From Flavobacterium sp. KJJ (GTDB taxonomy: Bacteria; Bacteroidota; Bacteroidia; Flavobacteriales; Flavobacteriaceae), in the NCBI RefSeq assembly GCF_000708595.2, contig NZ_JARP01000001.1, forward strand, positions 1,426,001 to 1,490,000: a stretch of 64,000 bases of DNA. Reading direction: 5' to 3'. The position numbers and the translations under genes were made by a program. The notes beneath the pieces are model-generated. The model searched no databases, was not told the DNA's origin, and was given only the letters and a program-made list of their open reading frames with translations. Shown here piece after piece: positions 1-9,624 of the stretch; position 1 is the stretch's first letter, and every line of letters starts with the position of its first letter.

Positions 1-1901
1 ATAATCATTGGCTGATAAGCCGTTGTTGGCAAAACAGGATTATAAATATCAAAAGTCAGATTATGTTTGATTTGTTTTTCAACCTCTAATTGAGTTATAA
101 AGCGGCTTCGCTCTCCTGCATCAAGACCATCATTTTCAGTGTTATAAATCAAATAGATATTCTTTGCTCTTTGCAGCAAGTGATAAAAGTGATAGGTATA
201 AATGGCATCTTTTTCTTTAAAAGTTGGCAAACCCAATTCACGTTTCACATCATAAGGAATAAATGAATTTTGTGATTTTCCGGCAGGGAATTTCCCTTCA
301 TTCATAGAAGTAACAATTACAGTATCAAAATCAAGAACACGGCTTTCTAAAACTCCCATAATCTGAAGGCCTCTTAAAGGTTCTCCTTCAAATGAAACTT
401 CGGCAACATCTATAATTTGCTTATAAATCGCATGCAAAGTATCAATATTATCAATGTGATGATGCTGTGAATAATAATTAATCAGCTTATTAATTACTTT
501 AAAAACAGCAAATACAAAAGATTTGGCAATTTTTTCTTCTTCATTATCGTTGCTGAAATTTTCTTTTATCAGAAGTAATATTGCGGAGACATTTTCGAGA
601 ACAGCAATAGAGCCGTTTTCCCATTTTTTAAATAATAACTGAAATAAATTTGATGAAGTCGAATTTAGTTCGATTATTCTGTTGTGGGTAATAAACGTGT
701 AATTATTTTCTTTTATAATTTTCACTAAATTACCTGTATTTGAATATGGCGCAACCAAAGGATGTGTCAAAATATCCAAAACGTCTTTATAATAAAACAC
801 ATAACTCTCACCTTTTCGAGAAAGTGCATTAGTATGCATTTTAAATAATTTTGCAATCAATATCTGGGATGGATTATTCTTGCCAGAATATCCCATTGTA
901 ATATTTAAAGCTCCAACCGAAGAAGGCAATGAATATAAAACCGGCATCAGCAAATTTTCTTCACCCAAAACAATAGCTACTTTGTCAAGTGATGTAGTTG
1001 GATTTTCATTTATAATATTTTCAATTATACTTCCTGTTAATTTTGCCTGACCAATAGTTTTAGGAGAACCTATAACCTGAATGTTTTTTGATTGCGAAAA
1101 GTCGTCTACTATCCACTCAAACGGATGTGATTTATAATGTTTCCAATTCTCTTTAAAACGTCTTACGAAAAGACCTGCATCATGATAAGGATCATTTAAG
1201 AAAGTCTGATCGACATCCCAGTAAATTTTGGCTTGATCTAATGCTAAAAGATGCTGCACTATTTTTTCCTCCGCAGCGTTTAGTGCATTAAAGCCCGCAA
1301 AAATAAAAGATCGATTTGAAATTGTATTCGAAAAGTGATTTAGATTATTTACCGCTTCACGATAAATTAAACCTTGATATCCAATTCCTTTATTTAACAA
1401 GTGATTGTATAAGGCATCGTAATACAAAGGGAGAAGTTTCCAGAAATCAATATAGTTTTCTAGGAGTTTAGTTTTGTTCTCTACTTCAATTCCCCATTTC
1501 TTGATATCCTCAATATCTTTTAAATAAGATAAAACATGAGATGGATCTAAAAGGTATCGATCAATTTCATTAAAATCCTGAAGAAGTGTTTTTGCCCAAT
1601 TGGCAAATAACTCAAATGACTGTTGATGTTGTTTTTCTGTAACAGAGAGATATACTTCGTAAAATTCAAATAAAAGTTCAATTGAATCAACTGAACGAAT
1701 TGAAGCAAGATCTTGTACAAAATCTTCTATGCTTATAATCTCTGGCGAAAGAATTGTTTTAATAGTCTCTTTTTTTAAAGCCTCTACTAAAAAAACTTTA
1801 GCTCTTTTATTGGGTAAGATAATGGTAGTTTCAGAAAGTTTAGTTCCATAATCCTGAATTACAACTGTTGCTATTTTTTCGAGAAAAGAAGTATTTATCA
1901 T
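1..1901 (-). CDS. AddB-like PD-(D/E)XK nuclease family protein, N-terminal part (cut by window edge)
   Basis: A minus-strand frame is open from an ATG at 1899-1901 to the window edge, giving 633 residues without a stop; the C-terminus is missing. The protein starts MINTSFLEKIATVVIQDYGT and carries an early LPNKRA motif and later stretches such as IFAGFNALNAAE and GLQIMGVLESRVLDFDTV. These are typical of the inactivated helicase half of AddB-type subunits, where the second phrase corresponds to helicase motif IV-V. The C-terminal PD-(D/E)XK nuclease that defines the family would lie outside the window. Its expected partner, an AddA-like helicase-nuclease, is at 4828-7986 on the same strand, separated by ompA and kbl. 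The start follows the ompA terminator directly, so an own promoter or read-through is needed. Family assignment is from reading the sequence. Confidence 0.82.
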   Translation of the reverse strand, partial: MINTSFLEKIATVVIQDYGTKLSETTIILPNKRAKVFLVEALKKETIKTILSPEIISIEDFVQDLASIRSVDSIELLFEFYEVYLSVTEKQHQQSFELFANWAKTLLQDFNEIDRYLLDPSHVLSYLKDIEDIKKWGIEVENKTKLLENYIDFWKLLPLYYDALYNHLLNKGIGYQGLIYREAVNNLNHFSNTISNRSFIFAGFNALNAAEEKIVQHLLALDQAKIYWDVDQTFLNDPYHDAGLFVRRFKENWKHYKSHPFEWIVDDFSQSKNIQVIGSPKTIGQAKLTGSIIENIINENPTTSLDKVAIVLGEENLLMPVLYSLPSSVGALNITMGYSGKNNPSQILIAKLFKMHTNALSRKGESYVFYYKDVLDILTHPLVAPYSNTGNLVKIIKENNYTFITHNRIIELNSTSSNLFQLLFKKWENGSIAVLENVSAILLLIKENFSNDNEEEKIAKSFVFAVFKVINKLINYYSQHHHIDNIDTLHAIYKQIIDVAEVSFEGEPLRGLQIMGVLESRVLDFDTVIVTSMNEGKFPAGKSQNSFIPYDVKRELGLPTFKEKDAIYTYHFYHLLQRAKNIYLIYNTENDGLDAGERSRFITQLEVEKQIKHNLTFDIYNPVLPTTAYQPMI

Positions 1902-1910
1902 TTGATAAAA

Positions 1911-1945
1911 ATAAAAAAAGCCATTCAATTAAGAATGGCTTTTAG
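1911..1945 (-). terminator. Intrinsic terminator of ompA
   Basis: Stem GCCATTC (1920-1926) with GAATGGC (1933-1939), a 6-nt loop, and an A-run at 1911-1919 that becomes the U-tract on the minus strand. It lies 27 bases after the ompA stop codon and just before the AddB start codon. Confidence 0.85.
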
Positions 1946-1965
1946 TATTTATTTACAAAAGTAAA

Positions 1966-3441
1966 TTATAGTTTACCTTGGTATTTAGAACCAATATGTT
2001 TGATTTCAGTTCTTCTGTTTTGTGCTTTTCCTGCTGGAGTTTTATTAGTCGCAACTGGCATAGACTCACCAAAACCTTTAGATACTAAGTTATCAACATT
2101 TACTCCTCTTTCGATCAAAGCGTTCATAACTGCAGCAGCTCTGTCTTCAGAAAGTTTTTGGTTCAATTTATCAGAACCATCGCTATCTGTGTGACCTTCA
2201 ATACTGAATTTCGCGTTTGGATAGTTTTTAAGGATTTCTTTGATAGCATCTAATCTAGCTGGAGTTTCTTTGTCACCAGTTTTGAAAGTAGCTTTTCCTG
2301 AGTTAAAGTAGATTGCTCTAGCTTGAACTTTAAGATCTTCTAAAGCTTCAGTAGTTACTTCTGGACAACCTCTATTAGAAGCAGGACCGTAAACTGTAGG
2401 ACAATCATCATCTTTATCAGCAACACCATCTTTGTCAGCGTCTAAGAAAGGACAACCACCGTTTTCTTTAGGACCAGCAACTGTAGGACATTTATCATCT
2501 TTATCAGCGATTCCGTCTCCATCAGTATCAGGACAACCTTTTAAAGCAGCTAAACCAGCAACATCTGGACAAGCATCATCTTTATCAGCAATTCCGTCTC
2601 CGTCAGTATCAGGACATCCGTTTAATGCAGCTAAACCAAATACATCTGGACAAGCATCAGAAGCATCAACGATTCCATCTCCGTCAGTATCAGGACATCC
2701 GTTGAATTGTTTCAAACCAGCAACATCTGGACAAGCATCATCTTTGTCGTAGATTCCGTCTCCGTCAGTATCTTTACCTCCGAATTTGAAAGTAAGACCT
2801 AAAGTGTGTTGGAAATGAGATGGAGTATCAATTTCTCCATTATAATCATTTCTTCCTGGAGGTTCGCTTGGAGCAACAGCCCATTTGTAAGCTGTGTTTA
2901 AAGACAAACCAATTGCATCAGTAAACCAGAATGTAATTCCAGCACCTGGATTAACAGTACCAAAGCTATCTTTCCCTAAGAAAGTATAACCCCCACCAAT
3001 TGTTAACGAAGGATCAATTACTTTAGATTTAATTAATTCTTGGAAGCTATATCTGATATTAGCATCGATACCATAATACATTAAATCCCCTGGATTAGTA
3101 ACTACCATACCTCTTCCATCATGCCCTACAGCATTTGGTCTGAAGTAAACAGCTTTATCAATTTTGTTTACAGATCCTTGTAAACCTACTGAGAAACCGC
3201 TACCAACATATCTAGACACACTAATGTAAGATAAAGAAGGAAGAATATTCCAGTTGTCTTTTACAGCGAATGGCTGCGAAAAATGTTGATCGAAGAAACC
3301 ATGTCCTCCACCAGCACTAGTTCTAGTGTCAACGGCATTAACTCCAAAAGAGATAGCCCATGGATTGTTACTGTCTTGTGCGTGAGAACTTAAACCCATC
3401 ACCATCATCACAGCAACTAAAAGTTTGTTAAGATGTTTCAT
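1966..3441 (-). CDS. OmpA family outer-membrane protein with thrombospondin type-3 repeats
   Basis: 491 residues with signal peptide [22 protein letters not shown]. Residues about 23-225 look like an outer-membrane beta-barrel and end in LGLTFKFGG. About 225-345 hold five Asp-rich calcium-binding type-3 repeats of the pattern [19 protein letters not shown]. The last ~120 residues are an OmpA peptidoglycan-binding domain with IEGHTDSDG and [16 protein letters not shown], matching the NxxLSxxRAxxV consensus. The expected role is to tie the outer membrane to the peptidoglycan through a calcium-stiffened linker. The repeats are also near-identical at DNA level between about 2400 and 2770, so copy number could change by recombination. 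It has its own promoter and terminator and so is probably a monocistronic, strongly expressed gene. Confidence 0.93.
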   Translation of the reverse strand: MKHLNKLLVAVMMVMGLSSHAQDSNNPWAISFGVNAVDTRTSAGGGHGFFDQHFSQPFAVKDNWNILPSLSYISVSRYVGSGFSVGLQGSVNKIDKAVYFRPNAVGHDGRGMVVTNPGDLMYYGIDANIRYSFQELIKSKVIDPSLTIGGGYTFLGKDSFGTVNPGAGITFWFTDAIGLSLNTAYKWAVAPSEPPGRNDYNGEIDTPSHFQHTLGLTFKFGGKDTDGDGIYDKDDACPDVAGLKQFNGCPDTDGDGIVDASDACPDVFGLAALNGCPDTDGDGIADKDDACPDVAGLAALKGCPDTDGDGIADKDDKCPTVAGPKENGGCPFLDADKDGVADKDDDCPTVYGPASNRGCPEVTTEALEDLKVQARAIYFNSGKATFKTGDKETPARLDAIKEILKNYPNAKFSIEGHTDSDGSDKLNQKLSEDRAAAVMNALIERGVNVDNLVSKGFGESMPVATNKTPAGKAQNRRTEIKHIGSKYQGKL

Positions 3442-3478
3442 ACTTAATTTTTTTAATTACAATTTAGTTAATTACAGA

Positions 3479-3510
3479 CAAAAGTAACACCAAAATTTTT
3501 AAATACAAAA
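3479..3510 (-). promoter_or_regulatory. Promoter of ompA
   Basis: On the minus strand TTTTG (3506-3510), a 19-base spacer, then TACTTTTG (3479-3486). This fits the Flavobacterium consensus TTG-N17-23-TAnnTTTG. It leaves a leader of about 30 bases before the ATG at 3441. Confidence 0.75.
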
Positions 3511-3553
3511 TGAAATGTTAAAAAAAACCTACAAAAATTTCAGTAAATGGAAA

Positions 3554-4747
3554 TTATATAACTTTTAACATCTCTCCAACAACTTTGAATGCAGTTATTG
3601 CTCTGTCTAAGTGCTCTTTGGTATGTGCTGCAGATAATTGCACCCTAATTCTAGCCTTATCTTTAGGTACAACAGGAAAGAAGAAACCGATTACATAAAT
3701 ACCTTCTTTCAATAATTCATCAGCCATTTTTTGAGATAATTTTGCATCATATAACATGACTGGTACAATTGCAGAATCTCCATCTATGATATCGAAACCA
3801 GCCTTTTTCATTCCTTCCTTGAAATAATTTGTATTCCACTCTAATTTATCTCTTAACGAAGTATCTTTTTCTAATAATTCAAAAACTTTTATTGAAGCCC
3901 CGACAATTGCAGGCGCTAATGAATTGGAAAACAAATACGGTCTCGAACGCTGACGAAGTAATTCTATAACTTCTTTTTTAGCTGTCGTATAACCGCCCAT
4001 CGCTCCTCCTAAAGCTTTACCAAGTGTTCCAGTTATAATATCTACCCTTCCCATTACACCTTTCGCTTCTAAAGTACCTTTCCCCGTAGCTCCAATAAAT
4101 CCAGCAGCATGGCATTCATCTACCATCACTAAGGCATCATATTTATCAGCTAAATCGCAAATTTTATCTAGAGGCGCAACGAGACCGTCCATAGAGAAAA
4201 CACCGTCTGTAACAATTAATTTAAAACGGGCACCTGCTTCATTAGCTTTAATTAATTGCTGTTCTAAATCTTCCATGTTACTATTTTCGTAACGATAACG
4301 AGCTGCTTTGCACAAACGAACTCCGTCTATTATCGAAGCATGGTTTAAGCTGTCTGAAATAATCGCATCATTTTCTCCCAATAAAGGCTCAAAAACACCA
4401 CCATTTGCATCAAATGCAGCCGCGTATAATATCGTATCCTCTGTTCCGTAAAAATCAGCAATTTTTTTCTCTAATGTTTTATGAATATCCTGTGTTCCAC
4501 ATATAAAACGAACGGATGACATTCCGAAACCATGTGTATCCATAGCATCTTTAGCTGCTTGAACAACTTCTGGATGCGACGAGAGCCCTAAATAATTATT
4601 GGCACAAAAGTTCAACACTTTTTCTCCAGTCGAAATTGTAATTTCTGCATCTTGAGCAGAAGTTATAATGCGCTCTTTTTTAAAAATTCCGTTTTCTTCA
4701 ATAGTCTGCAATTCACTTTGCAAATGTTCTTTAATTTTACCGTACAT
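3554..4747 (-). CDS. kbl: Glycine C-acetyltransferase (2-amino-3-ketobutyrate CoA ligase)
   Basis: 397 residues, the usual length for this alpha-oxoamine synthase family. PLP-binding motif [10 protein letters not shown] has Lys244 as the expected Schiff-base lysine. [12 protein letters not shown] (about 208-219) and the glycine-rich [11 protein letters not shown] are also present. The enzyme cleaves 2-amino-3-ketobutyrate with CoA to glycine and acetyl-CoA in threonine degradation, in the cytosol. The usual partner threonine dehydrogenase is not in the window. The gene stands between ompA and the AddA-like helicase on the same strand, with a 36-base gap to the ompA promoter. Confidence 0.93.
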   Translation of the reverse strand: MYGKIKEHLQSELQTIEENGIFKKERIITSAQDAEITISTGEKVLNFCANNYLGLSSHPEVVQAAKDAMDTHGFGMSSVRFICGTQDIHKTLEKKIADFYGTEDTILYAAAFDANGGVFEPLLGENDAIISDSLNHASIIDGVRLCKAARYRYENSNMEDLEQQLIKANEAGARFKLIVTDGVFSMDGLVAPLDKICDLADKYDALVMVDECHAAGFIGATGKGTLEAKGVMGRVDIITGTLGKALGGAMGGYTTAKKEVIELLRQRSRPYLFSNSLAPAIVGASIKVFELLEKDTSLRDKLEWNTNYFKEGMKKAGFDIIDGDSAIVPVMLYDAKLSQKMADELLKEGIYVIGFFFPVVPKDKARIRVQLSAAHTKEHLDRAITAFKVVGEMLKVI

Positions 4748-4827
4748 TTCTATTTATTTAAAACGTTAAAAATTAACAATTTACCTCAATTTTGAAGCTG
4801 TTAAACCTTAACATCTGATTAATTTTT

Positions 4828-7800
4828 TCACAAATTTACTACATCGATTTCGGTTCCTATATATACCAGCGCCCTTTTTAACACTTTGTATCCTAAATCC
4901 TCAATAGCATCTTGATATTCTTGAATTTGCTGTTTGTATTTTGGATTTATAGCTCCAGTTTTATAATCCAACAAATAAGCTTCTTTATTTTGTGTTAGAA
5001 TAATTCGGTCTGGTTTCAAAATTTTCCCTTCTTTTTGAACAATTGTCTGCTCATTAAGAATTTTATTTTTCCCATCAAAACAGATACTCAATTCGGGATG
5101 ATTTACAATTTCTCGAAGTGTATTCAAGACCATTTCACTTTGATCGACTTTAATCAATCCTTCTTCAATTGCTTTTGTAATTGCCAAATCAATATCTGAT
5201 TTATCTTTAATAAAAGCCAAAATTTCATGAATTATATTTCCATATGAAATTGCTTCTTGCTGGTGCGTTCCCCACATTAAAGCTTCTCGCTGTGCAATTT
5301 TTATATTTTTAGAATCTAAAACAGCTGCAACAATCGGAATCAGCTTTACTAAATCAGCAGATTTTGCAGGAGCGGAAAGTTTCATTTTATTTCCAAATTC
5401 ATATTCTAATTTTTCAGGATCGTAAACTCCTTTATTCATTAAATATTTAATAAAAAAAGAAGCCATATTATTTGGAAATTCCCCATCTTTTCTTTCTTTC
5501 AATGACTGCGATATAACATACAATTGTTCTTCTGCGCGGGTTAATGCCACATATAAAACATTAATATTATCCAGTAATTCTTCTTGTTTTTTCAAATTAA
5601 AAACAGCCGATGCACTTTCGCCAAAACCTTCAACCGCACTGCTGTTATCAATTAAGGCTTTTGGAAAATCCAATTCTACACCTTCTGTATCAAGCCATAA
5701 TTTATCTTTTGGTTTTCTATTATAATCTTCTTCTGCAAAAGGCATAATTACAACCGGAAATTCTAAACCTTTCGACTTATGAATAGTCATAATTCTAACA
5801 GCATTATTCCCTTCCGGAGATGGAATACTGACTTTGTCTGCATTTTTATCCCAGTAATTTAAGAAGTCAGCTATTCCGGCTTGATTTCGAATATCTCTTT
5901 CTAAAACAATATCCAAGAAAAATTGCACGTATGCATTTCCTTCAAAGGGAAGAATGAATTTCGAAATTATAATTTCAACTGCTTCATACAATGATTTTTT
6001 TCGGACATTTTCAAAAGAAAGGGAAACATCAAAACTCAACAGCCATTTTTCAAAATCAATTTCAAATTTCTCTGCCATTCCTTTTGCAATAAAATCATGA
6101 ATAGGCATATCGATTTCTATGTGAGTAGCTAAAAAATGCAAGAAATTAGCTTTCGATTCTAAATCAGCACTGTTGTTTAGATATTTAAGCAAATGAACAA
6201 TCAAGCGAACTTCTGTTGCATTCTGAATCATTAATGTTTCTGACGACAAAAGAGGAATATTTTGCTCTGTCAGATAATTTGCAATTGCAATTCCCTGATC
6301 TCTTTTACGCGTGAGCACCACAATATCTTTATACTCAAAACCTTCGCGAAGAACGTTTTGAATTGTATTTAAAGTTGCCAAAACGTATAAATCTGATTTT
6401 TCTACAACTTCTTCCTCATCTGCAAAATCATTTTTTTCAATTATCGGAAGAAAAGAAATATTTACATAACCGCCTTTTTTGGCATTTGAATGCTGAAAAC
6501 TATGGTTTTCATATAAATCTTTATAATCTTCGTTAACAAATTCGGTGGAAATCAAACCAAAAAAAGCATTATTAAAATCAATTACTTCGCTGTAACTTCT
6601 GTAATTTGTGTCTAAATGCTTAATTGCTTTATCTGGATTATTGAAGGGATTTACATCTTTACTCAATTCGATAAATTGTTCTGCCTTTCCTCCCCTCCAG
6701 CGATAAATCGATTGTTTTGGGTCTCCAACAATCATTAAAGTTCCTTTATTTCCTAAATCATCTAAACCAGAAAGGGAATTATCTATAAGCGGAATAAGGT
6801 TTTGCCATTGCATCTCAGAAGTATCCTGAAATTCATCAATAAAAAAATGGCGGTATTTTTCGCCCAAACGTTCGTAAATAAAAAGAGCGGGCTGATTCTG
6901 AATTTCGCGGTGAATAATAGCATTAAATTCAGAAATCGACAAAATATTTTGTTCAGACTGAATTTTAGCCAATTCATTACTAACCGTGTTAAGCAGTGAA
7001 AGCGGCGTAATATTTTTGAGGAAAGCTTTATAGAAATCTCTTTTTTCGAAATTTTTATAAATGTTATCTAATACCTGTAGAAGCTCTGGAATTATATTTT
7101 CAATTAATGCTTTGTCTTTGGCAGTTTTGTTAATCGCAATATCATCAAACTCATGAAAAGTTTTATTTCTTGAATTGAATTTCCCGTCCCGAATATTTTC
7201 TAAATGATTCGGAAAAGTCCCGCGAGAAAATGATTTTAAATCGATCCCGTTTTTATCAATTAAAGAAAGTGCTTCTGTGGCCAATTGCTCATTTTCAGAT
7301 TCTAAATCTTTGCAAAGAGTCAACATTTTCTTTTTTATCTCTACAAATTCTTCAATAGATTTATCCTGAAAATGTAAAATTTCATTCCGATTGTTTTCAT
7401 TTAAAACCAATCGGCCTGTTTCAAGAATTTCACGCGAAACATCCCAACTTTTATCGTCGTCGGTTTTTTCCATTGTAAAATCAATCAGCAGTTTCGTTAA
7501 GGTTTCATCTTGTCCCGCTTGCGCAATTATCGCATCAACCGCTTCGATTAATAAATTTTCTGTATCTAAAGTGACTTCAAAAGTCATCGGAAGATTTAAG
7601 TCATGTGCAAAAGCACGAATTACTTTATGCGTAAATTTATCAATTGTAGAAATATCAAAAGCAGCATAATTATGAATAAGATGCTTTATAATATTTTGAG
7701 ATTTTGTTTTGATTTTTATAATTGAAAGCCCAGTTTCTCGAGATAAATCTTCCATTAAATCGGTTGCTTTCGCAGAAGGTTCATCTTTCGCAAATTCAGA

Positions 7801-7986
7801 TAAACTGCCAACAATACGGCTTTTCATTTCATGAACCGCTTTGTTGGTAAAAGTTATAGCCAGAATATTTCGATAGGCGTCATTTTTTGGAGAAGAAAGA
7901 ATAATTTTAAGATATTCCTTAACCAAAGTATAGGTCTTTCCTGATCCTGCAGATGCATCATAAATAGAGAAAGACGGACTTTGCAT
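4828..7986 (-). CDS. AddA-like UvrD-family helicase with C-terminal nuclease
   Basis: From the ATG at 7986 the protein has 1052 residues; an upstream in-frame ATG at 8019 would add 11 residues that do not resemble the family, so the shorter start is preferred. Helicase motifs appear in order: Walker A ASAGSGKT (Lys17), DEFQDTSEMQW, VGDPKQSIYRWRGG, the long IMTIHKSKGLEFP, and LYVALTRAEEQLY. The C-terminus holds KPDRIIL followed by LLDYKTG, the acidic/lysine core of a PD-(D/E)XK nuclease. It should resect double-strand DNA ends for RecA loading as the helicase-nuclease of an AddAB-type pair. The AddB-like partner is at 1-1901. lspA lies upstream on the same strand, separated by a large inverted repeat. 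Confidence 0.9.
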   Translation of the reverse strand: MQSPSFSIYDASAGSGKTYTLVKEYLKIILSSPKNDAYRNILAITFTNKAVHEMKSRIVGSLSEFAKDEPSAKATDLMEDLSRETGLSIIKIKTKSQNIIKHLIHNYAAFDISTIDKFTHKVIRAFAHDLNLPMTFEVTLDTENLLIEAVDAIIAQAGQDETLTKLLIDFTMEKTDDDKSWDVSREILETGRLVLNENNRNEILHFQDKSIEEFVEIKKKMLTLCKDLESENEQLATEALSLIDKNGIDLKSFSRGTFPNHLENIRDGKFNSRNKTFHEFDDIAINKTAKDKALIENIIPELLQVLDNIYKNFEKRDFYKAFLKNITPLSLLNTVSNELAKIQSEQNILSISEFNAIIHREIQNQPALFIYERLGEKYRHFFIDEFQDTSEMQWQNLIPLIDNSLSGLDDLGNKGTLMIVGDPKQSIYRWRGGKAEQFIELSKDVNPFNNPDKAIKHLDTNYRSYSEVIDFNNAFFGLISTEFVNEDYKDLYENHSFQHSNAKKGGYVNISFLPIIEKNDFADEEEVVEKSDLYVLATLNTIQNVLREGFEYKDIVVLTRKRDQGIAIANYLTEQNIPLLSSETLMIQNATEVRLIVHLLKYLNNSADLESKANFLHFLATHIEIDMPIHDFIAKGMAEKFEIDFEKWLLSFDVSLSFENVRKKSLYEAVEIIISKFILPFEGNAYVQFFLDIVLERDIRNQAGIADFLNYWDKNADKVSIPSPEGNNAVRIMTIHKSKGLEFPVVIMPFAEEDYNRKPKDKLWLDTEGVELDFPKALIDNSSAVEGFGESASAVFNLKKQEELLDNINVLYVALTRAEEQLYVISQSLKERKDGEFPNNMASFFIKYLMNKGVYDPEKLEYEFGNKMKLSAPAKSADLVKLIPIVAAVLDSKNIKIAQREALMWGTHQQEAISYGNIIHEILAFIKDKSDIDLAITKAIEEGLIKVDQSEMVLNTLREIVNHPELSICFDGKNKILNEQTIVQKEGKILKPDRIILTQNKEAYLLDYKTGAINPKYKQQIQEYQDAIEDLGYKVLKRALVYIGTEIDVVNL

Positions 7987-8041
7987 ACGTTTGGGTTTTG
8001 TATTGTAAAAATAGCACAATAATATTAAATCTCAATAATGA

Positions 8042-8103
8042 AAAATTCCAAATTCCAATATCTGCACGCAATGAATGCTTCAAATATTGGAATTTGGAAT
8101 TTT
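8042..8103. repeat. Perfect 20-bp inverted repeat, word AATTCCA
   Basis: Arms 8042-8061 and 8084-8103 are perfect reverse complements over 20 bases with a 22-base loop. The left arm repeats AAATTCCA twice. It lies just downstream of lspA on the minus strand, so it may act as a terminator or 3' stabiliser. The same word builds the repeat at 19915-19957. Confidence 0.9.
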
Positions 8104-8121
8104 AATATTTTAAAAATTATT

Positions 8122-8715
8122 TTATTTGTGGAAGGCTTTTTTATTGAAAACCAACAATATCCCAACGCCAGTAGAAATAGCCATATCAGCAACATTAAAA
8201 ATAGCATTGAAGAAGGCAAAATGTTTTCCTCCAAAAATCGGAAGCCAAGCTGGCAAATTCCCTTCCCAAATAGGAAAATAAAACATATCTACAACTAAAC
8301 CATGAAACCAAGTTCCATAAGGATTTGGAGAAAAAATTGTCGCTAAGTTATGCGTACTGTCATCGAAAATCACTCCGTAGAAAACAGAATCTAAAATATT
8401 TCCCGCCGCGCCAGCAAATATTAAAGCGATTGCAACTATTAAATAATTAGAATGACGTTTTTTGATTGCATCAGCTAACCAATATCCGATTCCGAATACT
8501 GCGAAGATTCTAAAAACGGTCAAAATCAATTTTCCGTACTCTCCAGGAATTTTTGTTCCCCAAGCCATTCCTTCATTTTCTATGAAATGAATTCTAAACC
8601 AATCGAAAACAATCACTTCTTCACCAAGAATGAAGTTTGTTTTTACGTAAATTTTAGAAAGCTGATCGACAATTAAAACTAGAAATATTAGGAAATACGC
8701 TTTTCGTAATGACAT
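8122..8715 (-). CDS. lspA: Lipoprotein signal peptidase (signal peptidase II)
   Basis: 197 residues, inner-membrane aspartic protease with about four transmembrane segments. It removes signal peptides of prolipoproteins after lipid attachment. The family motifs are visible: VDQLSKIYVK near the N-terminus, the first catalytic Asp in GAAGNILD, and the second in FNVADMAIS. In many Bacteroidota lspA follows ileS and dksA directly. Here the same order holds on the minus strand, but a 71-residue gene and a plus-strand gene pair lie between dksA and lspA. The window encodes several substrates, for example the lipoproteins at 21225 and 45805. Confidence 0.95.
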   Translation of the reverse strand: MSLRKAYFLIFLVLIVDQLSKIYVKTNFILGEEVIVFDWFRIHFIENEGMAWGTKIPGEYGKLILTVFRIFAVFGIGYWLADAIKKRHSNYLIVAIALIFAGAAGNILDSVFYGVIFDDSTHNLATIFSPNPYGTWFHGLVVDMFYFPIWEGNLPAWLPIFGGKHFAFFNAIFNVADMAISTGVGILLVFNKKAFHK

Positions 8716-8753
8716 TTTATATTTTTTTGATGCGCAAAAATAGCAATTTAATC

Positions 8754-8780
8754 AAAAAAAACGCTCCCTAAGGAGCGTTA
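8754..8780 (-). terminator. Intrinsic terminator of the 71-residue gene
   Basis: Stem AACGCTCC (8760-8767) with GGAGCGTT (8772-8779), loop CTAA, and a run of A at 8754-8760 giving the U-tract on the minus strand. It isolates the 71-residue gene from lspA. Confidence 0.88.
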
Positions 8781-8838
8781 ATTCTTTTACAATAAAACTA
8801 AATGGGTTAAGTCTGCATTTCTACAGCTAAAACAAAGC

Positions 8839-9054
8839 CTACTTTTTAGCCTCTGTTTTAGCTGGAGTTTTAGGACTATCAGCAAAAAAACCAGAAATAG
8901 ATTTAAGCAAACCCTTGCTCTCTTTTCCAGCATTTGCCTTTTTAGCTTCGCTCTTTTTAATATCCGATTTTAATTTCAAACGCATTTTCTCAAATTCCTT
9001 CATTCTAGTCTCTACGTCTGAGTTCACTTCTTTGAATTTCAACACTTTAGCCAT
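8839..9054 (-). CDS. Small basic protein of unknown function (71 residues)
   Basis: 71 residues, starting MAKVLKFKEVNSDVETRMKE. Residues about 10-45 are Lys/Glu-rich and likely helical or coiled-coil; the C-terminus is rich in Lys, Ala and Pro (KTPAKTEAKK). There is no signal peptide, no membrane segment and no cysteine. I do not recognise a family. It is divergent from the Roadblock pair over a 179-base spacer and is closed by a clear intrinsic terminator, which supports a real gene. Its position between dksA and lspA suggests it came in together with the Roadblock pair, but that is inference. Confidence 0.7.
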   Translation of the reverse strand: MAKVLKFKEVNSDVETRMKEFEKMRLKLKSDIKKSEAKKANAGKESKGLLKSISGFFADSPKTPAKTEAKK

Positions 9055-9125
9055 GGTGTAAGTTTTTTATAGTAAAAAATTAAAATTATTAACAATTCGA
9101 CATTACAATGATACATAATTTAATT

Positions 9126-9133
9126 TATATTTG
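9126..9133 (+). promoter_or_regulatory. -7 box for the Roadblock pair
   Basis: TATATTTG matches TAnnTTTG and would start a transcript near 9140, about 95 bases before the first gene. No convincing -33 TTG is seen at normal spacing. Confidence 0.4.
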
Positions 9134-9233
9134 TTAACAAAAATTAACACTTGTTTAGCAAAAAACACAATAATACAGATAAGTCAAGCGAAAGAATGAA
9201 ATTATTTTAACAATTCTCCCAAATCTTACAAAT

Positions 9234-9590
9234 ATGAATGAAATCAACACTACTCTAAATGATTTTCTAGTTACTACAAAATCTAACTCCGCATTAATTT
9301 TAAATGGCAAAGGAAAATTAATCACATCATTACATTTAGATTACGGAGACAGCGTTGCTGCAATGAGCGCAGCGATTTTATCTATGAGCGAAAAATTTTT
9401 AATCGATTTAGACAAAGGAGCATTAAAGCAGCTTTTCTTAAAAACCTCTGAAGGAGTTGTAATCGGAAACAAAATCAGCGGTACAAATTTTCTAATTGCA
9501 TTTTCTAAAGACGGAAGCAATCTCGGATTATTAATGCGCTCAACTGATGAAGTTGCTTCAGAATTAAGTAAAAATTCCCTATTAAAATAA
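9234..9590 (+). CDS. Roadblock/LC7 domain protein, first of a pair
   Basis: 118 residues that fill one Roadblock/LC7 (MglB-like) fold and nothing more. The segment LILNGKGKLITSLHLDYGDS, the alanine-rich helix AAMSAAILSMSEKF, and GLLMRSTDEVASEL match the family pattern of strand, helix 2 and last helix. Such proteins usually dimerise and act on a small Ras-like GTPase, as MglB does on MglA. No GTPase gene is found in this window. The second Roadblock gene starts 34 bases downstream on the same strand, so the two are probably co-transcribed and may form a heterodimer. The domain call is from sequence reading; the role is unknown. Confidence 0.8.
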   Translation: MNEINTTLNDFLVTTKSNSALILNGKGKLITSLHLDYGDSVAAMSAAILSMSEKFLIDLDKGALKQLFLKTSEGVVIGNKISGTNFLIAFSKDGSNLGLLMRSTDEVASELSKNSLLK

Positions 9591-9624
9591 CATAAATCTA
9601 TTAACCCAACAAACCCACTGAATT

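Noticed and set aside
2432..2752. Plus-strand frame opposite the ompA calcium repeats
   Set aside because: The periodic Pro/Ser-rich translation is only the complement of the type-3 repeats.
8025..8234. Minus-strand frame of 69 residues before the lspA end
   Set aside because: It overlaps the lspA C-terminus in another frame and its tail is translated from the AATTCCA inverted repeat; no family match.
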